Positions 1-6,469 of a stretch of DNA of 9,703 nucleotides are shown here, in pieces (the first letter of the stretch is position 1; each line of letters starts with the position of its first letter). The DNA lies in the NCBI GenBank assembly GCA_937921525.1, contig CAKZUM010000370.1:1-9703 (forward strand). The letters run 5' to 3'. This DNA is from an uncultured Saprospiraceae bacterium (GTDB taxonomy: Bacteria > Bacteroidota > Bacteroidia > Chitinophagales > Saprospiraceae). The position numbers and the translations under genes are program-made. The notes beneath the pieces were generated by a model, which ran no database searches, was not told the DNA's origin, and saw only the letters and a list, made by a program, of their open reading frames with translations.

Positions 1-342
1 GCGATTCCTTTTAGTATTAATAACTTACAAGAAAGAGGTAAGTTTTTTATCTCCGCTAGTCAAGAGATTTATGAAGGTCAAGTAGTTGGTGAAAATAGCC
101 GTCCTGGTGATTTGGTTATCAACTTAACAAAGACGAAGAAGTTAAGTAATATGCGTTCTTCTGGTAATGATGCAAAGGTGAAATTAGTACCACCAATCAT
201 CTTTAGTTTGGAAGAAGCTTTAGAATATATTCAAGGTGATGAGTATGTAGAGGTAACACCTACATCTATTCGTTTAAGAAAGATTTACTTGAAAGAGCAT
301 GATCGAAAGAGAGCTAAGAATAGTTCTTTAGTGACGGCGTAA
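1..342 (+). CDS. typA: Ribosome-associated GTPase TypA/BipA, C-terminal fragment
   Basis: The reading frame is open from the first base of the window to a TAA stop at 340-342, giving the last 113 residues of a protein whose start lies to the left. The segment matches the C-terminal end of the translational GTPase TypA/BipA: a GENSRPGDL stretch, then LTKTKKLSNMRSS, a LEEALEYI helix, and the family's characteristic end VEVTPTSIRLRK followed by a basic tail (KEHDRKRAK). This part belongs to the TypA-specific C-terminal domain that contacts the ribosome; the GTPase and EF-G-like domains are not in the window. In the family the protein aids ribosome assembly and growth under stress, especially in the cold. 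Nothing suggests a broken gene; it is simply cut by the window edge. A strong terminator follows 20 bp after the stop, so typA is the last gene of its transcription unit. Confidence 0.94.
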   Translation, partial: AIPFSINNLQERGKFFISASQEIYEGQVVGENSRPGDLVINLTKTKKLSNMRSSGNDAKVKLVPPIIFSLEEALEYIQGDEYVEVTPTSIRLRKIYLKEHDRKRAKNSSLVTA

Positions 343-362
343 TTAGTAAAATTTTTCTCTAT

Positions 363-400
363 AAAAAAGGTGATTCTGTTGATTCAGGATCACCTTTTTT
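363..400 (+). terminator. Rho-independent terminator after typA
   Basis: A 10-bp stem (GGTGATTCTG pairing with CAGGATCACC, with one G-U in RNA) closes a 6-base loop and is flanked by six A residues on the left and six T residues on the right, 20 bp after the typA stop. The A and T tracts extend the stem, so it could also stop transcription arriving on the minus strand from the peptidase gene. Position and form are those of a standard intrinsic terminator. Confidence 0.87.
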
Positions 401-445
401 AGTTGAGCTTTATCTTCTTGGATTATTTTATTGTTACTTATACTT

Positions 446-636
446 GAAGTTGTTTAAGAATGTATTCTGCAATCAGTTGTAAGTGCTTGATTTCTAGGAC
501 GAAGCTCTTTTTTGTTTTCGTAGCCTTAGCTACGAGAATAAAAAAAGCTGAAGCCCGCCCGCCTGACGGCAGTCGGGCAGGTATCTAGGAATCAATGGCT
601 TGCAAATGATGCATCAATTCATTTTTAAACAACTTC
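446..636. repeat. Long imperfect palindromic element with GC-rich REP-like core (MITE/REP type)
   Basis: The outer 17 bases (446-462, beginning GAAGTTGTTTAA) recur inverted at 620-636 with one mismatch. Similarity continues inward for about 35 more bases per arm, including a CTAGGA/TCCTAG pair at 495-500 and 584-589. Inside are two further hairpins: 503-524 with 529-549 (arm AGCTCTTTTTTGTTTTCGTA, loop CTTA), and a GC-rich one at 557-578. The right end touches the stop codon of the minus-strand peptidase gene at 637. No open reading frame lies within. It resembles a non-autonomous, REP- or MITE-like element and could also end transcription of the peptidase gene. The spacer from 401 to 445 shows nothing else. 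Confidence 0.8.
557..578. repeat. GC-rich REP-like hairpin
   Basis: GCCCG and CGGGC enclose an inner CTG/CAG pair around an ACGG loop, with one mismatch between them. Its GC content is far above that of the surrounding DNA. It lies inside the palindromic element at 446-636 and resembles the hairpin at 9624-9645, which has the same GCCCG...CGGGC frame and total length but a different centre. Such hairpins are typical cores of REP elements that are recognised by single-strand tyrosine transposases (RAYTs) in other bacteria. No such transposase is seen in the window. Confidence 0.65.
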
Positions 637-2172
637 TTATATAAAGAATCGACTATTAAATCCGTTAAATCCATCAGGCATTCTATAAAAATTCATAGGA
701 TCACTTTTCCAAATCCAGCCATCTATCACAAATTTATATTGATAATGGCCTTTTGGCAAAATTGGAATTGTCAGTTTCCAAATTCCATCTTCTATCTGAT
801 CCATTGGTAAGGCATCCTCTGACCAGTCAACAAAATCACCACTAACTTTAATGTGATGTGCACCATGATAATGGAAATGAAAACTAATTTTTTTTGCATC
901 ATAATTAATAAAAGGACTAATTTTTATCCATTGATAATGCGTTTCCTGACTTGCTTTTGCAACCGCACTTGCTGGTTGAATGACCCCATACCCTTGTCGC
1001 TTTCGATCTTCGTAGGGTAGTGGATGGGCGGTCGTTAATAGATTCTCTCGGATCATTTCCAAAGTTAAATTAGGATTTGCCTCTAACATTTGGGCAATGA
1101 CTGAGCAAACAATTGGTGCAGCAAAAGAAGTACCATCTGCATGACTATAATATTCAGAAATTAATTTTTTACTTCTAATCGTTTGTAGTATTTTATCTTT
1201 TTCAGCTCCTACTGAATTATAGAATTTTTCAAATAATTCTTGCGCTTCTTTGAAAGTATCTGTTTTAGGTAAAATTGGTGCAGCTAACCAAATGGCGGGT
1301 GCAATTAACTCTGGCTTTAGTAAACCATCTTTGGTCCAACCATAGCTAGAATGATACATTATTTGTTGTAAAGTATCTATCGTATTTTGGTCATTTAATC
1401 CTCCTACTGCAATCACTTGTGGTGCATTGGCTGGAGGAATAATAGGCGCATTAGGATCATTGCCAACTGCAGCGACAACCGTAATTCCTTTTTCTGTTAG
1501 TGTTTTTATAGCTTTATCAACCTCACTTTCATGAAAAGAAATATCGTAATCATCCGCTACCGATAAATTAACAATTCGAATGTCGTATTGCACATGATTA
1601 TTACAAACCCACTGGAGTGCTTTCGCGATCATAGCCCCGGGAATAGATCCTTTATCATTCGCTACTTTTAGTAAAACTAATTCTGCATCACTCGCAATTC
1701 CTTTATACAGGCCATTCGATAAGTGTCCATTTCCTGCACAAACCACAGACGTCATCGTCCCATGCCAAGAGGTGTTGTGCGGCTGTTTAAAATAATCTTC
1801 GGACCTATCAGGATTTGTAATATCTAGTATCTTTTTGATTCTATTTTTAGGCGTAACTAAGTCAGGGTGTGGATAGAAACCACTATCTATTAAACAAATG
1901 GTTACCCCTCTTCCCGTATATTTTGGATTGACATTTAATCGTATAGGAGTTGGCAATACTTGAATACCACCGTAAGAATAGTTCTGGACATTTAGGAGAT
2001 TACTTAATAAATCTTGGTGGATACCATCCAAACACTCGGTACATACACCTACATCTCTATCCCAATTAGGTATTTTTTGTTCCAGAATGTCTAGTAAGGG
2101 TCGATTTTCTCTGCCCTTAAAATTATGTACCAATGGATTTTGACTATTTTTACATATCGCACAAATCTGCAT
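637..2172 (-). CDS. Subtilisin-like S8 serine peptidase with N-terminal Cys pairs and C-terminal CBM48-like domain
   Basis: This predicted serine endopeptidase has 511 residues from the chosen ATG. The S8 catalytic set is complete: Asp96 (CLIDSG), His137 (SWHGT), the oxyanion-hole Asn238 (AAVGND) and Ser349 (GTSFAAP). Between KPELIAPA (286-293) and the Ser motif is an unusually long, probably helical insert of about 50 residues. The N-terminus has two cysteine pairs, Cys4/Cys7 and Cys44/Cys47, which could form a zinc ribbon. Residues 415-511 look like an AMPK-beta/CBM48 glycogen-binding domain (VSGDFVDWSED, GIWKLTIPILPKGHYQYKF, DGW.W..DP). There is no signal peptide or membrane segment, so it is probably cytoplasmic. 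The frame runs on to a TTG at 2241, but I chose the ATG at 2172: it starts right before the Cys pair, has an A-rich leader, and a promoter-like -7 box overlaps the region of the TTG. The gene stands alone, divergent from pepA. Its substrate is unknown; a link to glycogen or starch metabolism is only inferred. Confidence 0.9.
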   Translation of the reverse strand: MQICAICKNSQNPLVHNFKGRENRPLLDILEQKIPNWDRDVGVCTECLDGIHQDLLSNLLNVQNYSYGGIQVLPTPIRLNVNPKYTGRGVTICLIDSGFYPHPDLVTPKNRIKKILDITNPDRSEDYFKQPHNTSWHGTMTSVVCAGNGHLSNGLYKGIASDAELVLLKVANDKGSIPGAMIAKALQWVCNNHVQYDIRIVNLSVADDYDISFHESEVDKAIKTLTEKGITVVAAVGNDPNAPIIPPANAPQVIAVGGLNDQNTIDTLQQIMYHSSYGWTKDGLLKPELIAPAIWLAAPILPKTDTFKEAQELFEKFYNSVGAEKDKILQTIRSKKLISEYYSHADGTSFAAPIVCSVIAQMLEANPNLTLEMIRENLLTTAHPLPYEDRKRQGYGVIQPASAVAKASQETHYQWIKISPFINYDAKKISFHFHYHGAHHIKVSGDFVDWSEDALPMDQIEDGIWKLTIPILPKGHYQYKFVIDGWIWKSDPMNFYRMPDGFNGFNSRFFI

Positions 2173-2242
2173 TTCAGTTTTTTTATTTGCTGTAATAAAG
2201 GTGTAAGATAAGTATAAACCACAATAATAATTTGGCTGCAAA

Positions 2243-2250
2243 CAAATGTA
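2243..2250 (-). promoter_or_regulatory. Candidate Bacteroidota-type -7 box for the S8 peptidase gene
   Basis: Read on the minus strand this is TACATTTG, a full match to the Bacteroidota -7 consensus TAnnTTTG. It would start transcription a few bases downstream, near 2235, giving a leader of roughly 60 nt before the ATG at 2172. A clean -33 TTG is missing; only TTA-like bases lie about 18 bp upstream. The motif is short, so a chance match is possible, but its position is good. Confidence 0.42.
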
Positions 2251-2304
2251 TCCGCTAAATAAGTTCTAATTTTACCGATTCAATCATACTACTAGACATT
2301 TTAA

Positions 2305-2418
2305 AGAACAGAGAAGCGAGAGCAGAGAATAAAAATAGACTTCGTTTAATAAAGGACGAAATTTCATCATTCTTTGAACGAAATACGTCTCTACTCTCTC
2401 TTCTCTGCTCTCTGTTCT
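2305..2418. repeat. 114-bp imperfect palindrome in the peptidase-pepA spacer
   Basis: The two 57-base arms mirror each other around the centre GAAATTTC (2358-2365). About 40 of 57 positions pair, and many of the mismatches would be G-U pairs in RNA. The outer 10 bases of each arm (AGAACAGAGA) match perfectly, followed by purine-rich repeats of GAGAG/CAGAGA type. There is no open reading frame. It fills most of the divergent spacer between the S8 peptidase and pepA. A MITE-like insertion is the simplest reading. Its position could let it affect transcription of either gene. It does not share sequence with the palindromes at 446-636 or 9481-9703. Confidence 0.75.
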
Positions 2419-2456
2419 AAAACAAGTAGTGTGCTATCCAATCAATAAAAATAATA

Positions 2457-3899
2457 ATGAAAATTAATTGTATCCATAAATTACCCAATAGAATAGATGT
2501 TCTTATTTTACCTTTTCAGAAAGGAGCAGTAGATAGCACTAAAATAGCGGAGCTGACTCAAATCAAGCACAAAATAGACTTTACAGGAAATTATAAACAA
2601 ACGATACTTTTGTATCACCCAGAAAGAAAACTAAAAATTTACTTGCTTGGATTGGGGGATACAAAAGATATTGCTAAATGTTCGGATGCTTTCAGAAGCC
2701 TTGCTTTTAAAGAGCAAAAAAACTGGAAGAAAAACATCAGTATCGATTTATCTAGCTTACCAATAGAAATAGCGTATCATGCCGCTTTAGGTTTTCAATT
2801 AGCTACTTATACTATTGGTGCCTTCAAAACTGGGAACGAAAAATTAACAACTGTTCAGCAATCTATATTAAGCCTAGTGTACCCGGATAAGAAAATACAA
2901 GCTTTAGCAAATGAAGGGCTTTTGACCGGAGAAACGCAGATCGAGATGATGAAATTGGTGAATAGTCCTGCTAACGAAAAAACACCAAGATTTATCGCCA
3001 ACTATGCTATCAAATCTGGGAAAAAACATGGTTTCAAGGTCAAAATACTAGGCGAAAAAGAGTTGACAAAAGAAGGATTGCATACTGTTTTAGCAGTAGG
3101 GAATGGTAGTCAACATGAATCGGTTTTAATAAAACTAGAATACAAGCCTAAAAATATAAAGAAAAAAACACCCAAATTGGGTTTGGTCGGTAAAGGCATC
3201 ACCTTTGATACAGGCGGCTTATCTATTAAAGGCTCCACTAATTTGCACTATATGAAAAGTGATATGGGGGGCGCGGCAGCTGTATTAGGAGCAATAGAAT
3301 TAGCCGCAAAGTTAGAGCTTCCTATCCATGTGATTGGTATCATTCCTTCCGCCGAAAATGCTGTTGATGCTAAGAGCTTGAAGCCGGGAGATGTCATTTC
3401 TTCTTATTCTGGAAAAACGATTGAAATCATTGATACTGATGCGGAAGGGCGATTAATTTTAGCAGATGGTTTAGCATATATACAAACGAATTATCAACCA
3501 GATATTGTATTAGATTTGGCGACCCTTACAGGTAGTACTGTCAGAACTTTTGGCTATGCCACAGGTGGTTTATTCACTCAAAATGAATCCTTAGCTGCTG
3601 AGTTGATGGCGGTTGGACAGGCCACTCATGAACGACTGTGGCCGCTCCCATTATGGGACGACTATGCATCAGATATTAGCTCTGATATTGCAGATGTTCG
3701 TAATTTTAGTGGGAGACCAATTGCAGGGGCGATTGCTGCGGGTAAGTTTTTAGAATTTTTTATCAAAGATCATCCGAAATGGGCGCATCTAGATATTGCA
3801 GGGGTTGCTTTTGGTGATTCGGAGTATTCTAAAATGAAAAGTGCTAAAGGGTATGGGGTGCGATTGTTGGTGGCTTATATGAAGTCGTTGATTGGATAG
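2457..3899 (+). CDS. pepA: M17 family leucyl aminopeptidase (cytosol aminopeptidase)
   Basis: This predicted 480-residue enzyme removes N-terminal amino acids, preferably leucine-like, from peptides in the cytoplasm, using two metal ions (Zn or Mn). The C-terminal catalytic domain carries the full M17 set. Aligned with bovine lens LAP, the metal ligands are Lys246 and Asp251 (GKGITFDTGG), Asp269 (MKSDMGGAAAV), Asp328 and Glu330 (DTDAEGRLILAD). Lys258 and Arg332 are the catalytic Lys and Arg. The N-terminal 160 or so residues are the less conserved macro-like domain that builds the hexamer. NSPAN at 169-173 marks the usual domain junction. The family signature normally reads NTDAEGRL; here the first residue is Asp326, a mild change. 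The length is normal and the ATG at 2457 follows an A-rich leader. The gene is alone and points toward the minus-strand ligase cluster, with a shared terminator between. It fits general peptide turnover; a role in processing the cluster's product cannot be ruled out but has no support beyond proximity. Confidence 0.94.
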   Translation: MKINCIHKLPNRIDVLILPFQKGAVDSTKIAELTQIKHKIDFTGNYKQTILLYHPERKLKIYLLGLGDTKDIAKCSDAFRSLAFKEQKNWKKNISIDLSSLPIEIAYHAALGFQLATYTIGAFKTGNEKLTTVQQSILSLVYPDKKIQALANEGLLTGETQIEMMKLVNSPANEKTPRFIANYAIKSGKKHGFKVKILGEKELTKEGLHTVLAVGNGSQHESVLIKLEYKPKNIKKKTPKLGLVGKGITFDTGGLSIKGSTNLHYMKSDMGGAAAVLGAIELAAKLELPIHVIGIIPSAENAVDAKSLKPGDVISSYSGKTIEIIDTDAEGRLILADGLAYIQTNYQPDIVLDLATLTGSTVRTFGYATGGLFTQNESLAAELMAVGQATHERLWPLPLWDDYASDISSDIADVRNFSGRPIAGAIAAGKFLEFFIKDHPKWAHLDIAGVAFGDSEYSKMKSAKGYGVRLLVAYMKSLIG

Positions 3900-3905
3900 A
3901 AAGAC

Positions 3906-3949
3906 AACTGAGAGGTAGTTGATTATTACCATTCAACTACCTCTTAGTT
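3906..3949. terminator. Bidirectional terminator between pepA and the ligase operon
   Basis: A 17-bp stem (3906-3922 with 3933-3949, one mismatch, arm AACTGAGAGGTAGTTGA) closes a 10-base loop. It lies 6 bp after the pepA stop and 6 bp after the stop of the last ligase gene on the other strand. T-rich bases follow in the plus direction and a short T-rich stretch in the minus direction. It can serve both convergent units. Confidence 0.82.
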
Positions 3950-3955
3950 TCTCAT

Positions 3956-5173
3956 TTAGATAGGTGCTGCCTCAGGAGGCAGACTTGCATGAAATTCCTT
4001 AGCTACTCGTTCGGTATAGGCATCTAACAGTTCCCTTACTCTTTCATGCGAATCTGCAGATTGCACAATCAATCCAATATGCCACTTTTTATTCATCCGC
4101 CAGCTAATTTCTTCATCTGAAAAAGAAGAAGTATCAGGCTGTTCATAGCGACTCAAAGAGACAATGATTCCTGCATTGGTTTTAGTAACTTTAGGTAATT
4201 TATAGGCGGTCTTATTAGCTTTAGCAATTTCGATTTTAGCCCATTCCTTCCACAAATTAATACCAGAAGAAGCCTCTACCATTTCTGCAATATTAGCACC
4301 TCCCACTCTGGATGCTGTTTCTAAAAAATAGTATTTGCCATCTAATTTTCCTTTAATAAATTCAGTGTGCGTGGCACTATGATTCATATTAAAGGCCTTC
4401 ATTAAATCCTTATTTAATTTCAGTAATGCTTTCTCTTCTTTTGAACCAAAGGGAAGGGTTTGAGTTCGGAAAATGCCACCACCATGTGCCACGTCAAAAG
4501 GAGTATCTAAATATTTGCTCACTCTGGCAAAAACAACTTTTTTATCTAGGCATAGGCTATCGACATGAAAAACATCCCCCGGTGCAAAACGCTCCAATAA
4601 GTAATGGTGTCGCTGGTCTCCTAATTCTTCTAAATGTCGCCATAATTCGTCCGTTGTATACAATTTTTTCATCCCCATTGCAGAAGCAGCAGTTCGAGGT
4701 TTAATGATCCACGGAGCAGGAACAGTTAAGGTATATTGTCGAATATCATCATCATTAAAAAGGGGCGTAAATTCAGGGATAGAAATACCTTCTTCTTTTG
4801 CTTTAATCCGCATGGCCAATTTGTCCCTAAAATATCTAGCAGTCGTTTCGCCCATTCCTGGAATACGAAAATGCTCTCTTAAATGAGCTACTTTTTCAAC
4901 ATCAAAATCATCTAATGCTACGAATAAATGAAATTTGATACTTTTCATTTTATAGGCTAAGCCATTTTCGACATGCTCCATTTTCCATTTACCCGTCTCA
5001 TCCTCGTCCATATAAAATGTCTCGGTAATAGACTCCCACGGCCAATCTTCTTCTTTGAGTTTACTAGAGGTAAGTAGGTAGACTTTATTCCCTGCTGCAT
5101 GTGCTGCTTCAAAAAAAGCCCTTCCTTTAAAAAAACGAGAAATACAAACGATATTTAAAGGTGGTTTAATCAT
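3956..5173 (-). CDS. ATP-grasp carboxylate-amine ligase, biotin carboxylase-like type (cluster gene 5)
   Basis: This predicted 405-residue enzyme would use ATP to activate a carboxylate as acyl phosphate and join it to an amine. An N-terminal Rossmann-like pre-grasp part (residues 5-110, starting LNIVCISRFFKG) is followed by the ATP-grasp fold. Visible motifs are RDKLAMR (116-122), the ATP-binding Lys158 in IIKPR with a small-residue loop (161-168), Glu194 (LLERFAPGD), and the metal ligands Glu271 (HTEFI) and Glu285 in ETASRVGGAN (285-294). The last motif corresponds to the usual E-x-N-x-R-x-GG, so the expected Asn is Ala287. The GG and downstream helix resemble L-amino-acid ligase-like ATP-grasps. 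About 75 C-terminal residues form a further domain, ending in the Pro/Ala-rich SLPPEAAPI. It is last in the five-gene unit, 76 bp after gene 4. The substrate is unknown. It is not a standard purine, biotin or D-Ala ligase as far as I can tell. Confidence 0.85.
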   Translation of the reverse strand: MIKPPLNIVCISRFFKGRAFFEAAHAAGNKVYLLTSSKLKEEDWPWESITETFYMDEDETGKWKMEHVENGLAYKMKSIKFHLFVALDDFDVEKVAHLREHFRIPGMGETTARYFRDKLAMRIKAKEEGISIPEFTPLFNDDDIRQYTLTVPAPWIIKPRTAASAMGMKKLYTTDELWRHLEELGDQRHHYLLERFAPGDVFHVDSLCLDKKVVFARVSKYLDTPFDVAHGGGIFRTQTLPFGSKEEKALLKLNKDLMKAFNMNHSATHTEFIKGKLDGKYYFLETASRVGGANIAEMVEASSGINLWKEWAKIEIAKANKTAYKLPKVTKTNAGIIVSLSRYEQPDTSSFSDEEISWRMNKKWHIGLIVQSADSHERVRELLDAYTERVAKEFHASLPPEAAPI

Positions 5174-5249
5174 ATTTTTTTCTTTAATGATAATCTGTGT
5201 GCTTGAGTGGATGGATGTGACAAAAATTGAGATTTATCCTTCTCTTTAC

Positions 5250-6449
5250 TTATGGCTCAAAAAAGGCAACACTTGCGCCTACCCAATCTTTATCTTTATT
5301 ATATTTAACACCAACCATTTCTCCTTTCGTCAAGCGAACTAAGTTATTAATTATTTTTGCTTTTGGAACATTTTTTTCCCATAGTAACATCATTCTAATT
5401 TCACACTTTACTTTTTCTCCGTTGATCGCTTCTAAGATAGGTTCATATTTTACCTTCCTTTGAATAATATAATTTTCTTTGTCAGTAATAGTATCTAATA
5501 TTTCGGGAGTAATATTTAAATTAACTCCTGCCCCTGCGAATGAAAATAAGGGTTTTAGTACATAATTTTCTAGATCATTAGGATAACTATCGAGTTGATC
5601 TAAGTAAAAACTTTCTGGTACGTATTCGCTTTTTAATAAAGGTAATATGTATTTACTGATTCGATAAAACCAATTCGGATGACCGATCCATTCTACATTG
5701 ACCTCATCTTTAAAATAGAATTCTCTTTTTAAATTCTCTCGTTGTAAGAGTTCATCAAAGATGATTCGGTTAAATATTTTATACACCGGAATTTCTTTTC
5801 CTTCTGTATCAAAATAATAAAGATTTTTACCTCTCTTCTTCAATTGACTAATACATAAAACTTTGAGACCTATAGTTGCCTGAGCGCATAAAAAATCTAT
5901 GGCAGTAGCTTGTTTCTCAGGTTCAATTTCTAACAAGATTACATTCTTAGGATCAGTATCTCCAATGATTGCAGCTCTCAATAATTCTATATAGCTTTTA
6001 GAATCTAGGCCATCGAAATAACAAGTGTAATTACTTGGTACCTCAAAATATTCTTGATATTTTCTAGCTAATAAGTCTTGGAAAAAATAAAGAGAAGGAA
6101 AACCCTGTACTTCAATTAATTGTGGAATAGCTTGCCCATTTTTATCTAGACAAATACCAAAATCCATCTGCATAAAAAGACTATGATCATCTTCTGCTGG
6201 CACTTTTAAATCTTCTCCTGCCAAAGCACCTTCAGACCATTCTTTAAATTTTGGATGATAAATAGTTTCACTAATAACCTCACAAGCTTTCACCAAGTGA
6301 TTTCTTAAAGAATTAGAAATAAAGATAGGGGATTCTGATAAGCGAAAAGGGGGCACATAATTATGTGTAGCACATACGTCCTCCTTAAAAGCTAGATACT
6401 TCTTAGATGTAAAAGATTTATTATAATTGGTTCTCGCTTGTTTGATCAT
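5250..6449 (-). CDS. Probable circularly permuted ATP-grasp ligase (cluster gene 4)
   Basis: I do not recognise a named family for this 399-residue protein, but ATP-grasp features are visible in permuted order. The acidic metal-site pattern comes first: Asp96 (MQMDFGICLD) and Glu113 with Gln115 (LIEVQGFPSL), where the usual motif is E-x-N. The nucleotide-binding part comes later: Lys299 in VLKPLFSFAGAGVN (297-310), with a small-residue loop, then the IIQRKV strand (328-333) and Glu350/Arg352 (CEIRMM). This order, with metal ligands before the Lys-Gly loop, is that of the glutathionylspermidine synthase-like ATP-grasp group. The protein is soluble, with no signal peptide. It starts with ATG, 20 bp after gene 3, so translation is probably coupled. 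Inferred role: ligation of a carboxylate to an amine in the cluster's pathway. The ATP-grasp call is fairly safe from context and motifs; the permutation is an inference to check by structure prediction. Confidence 0.68.
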   Translation of the reverse strand: MIKQARTNYNKSFTSKKYLAFKEDVCATHNYVPPFRLSESPIFISNSLRNHLVKACEVISETIYHPKFKEWSEGALAGEDLKVPAEDDHSLFMQMDFGICLDKNGQAIPQLIEVQGFPSLYFFQDLLARKYQEYFEVPSNYTCYFDGLDSKSYIELLRAAIIGDTDPKNVILLEIEPEKQATAIDFLCAQATIGLKVLCISQLKKRGKNLYYFDTEGKEIPVYKIFNRIIFDELLQRENLKREFYFKDEVNVEWIGHPNWFYRISKYILPLLKSEYVPESFYLDQLDSYPNDLENYVLKPLFSFAGAGVNLNITPEILDTITDKENYIIQRKVKYEPILEAINGEKVKCEIRMMLLWEKNVPKAKIINNLVRLTKGEMVGVKYNKDKDWVGASVAFFEP

Positions 6450-6469
6450 AAATATTACTTGCTTAGTAG

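Noticed and set aside
2173..2241. TTG at 2239-2241 as the start of the S8 peptidase
   Set aside because: It is a rare start codon, overlaps the likely transcription start, and the added 23 residues show no domain; the ATG at 2172 is better.
4426..4886. Two plus-strand open frames opposite the third ATP-grasp gene
   Set aside because: They are antisense to a well-supported gene with intact motifs, and the translations have no family features.
5227..5463. Plus-strand open frame of 78 codons with hydrophobic segments at the gene 4-gene 5 junction
   Set aside because: Mostly antisense to the end of gene 4, and the hydrophobic look comes from reading an AT-rich complement; no start context or homology cue.
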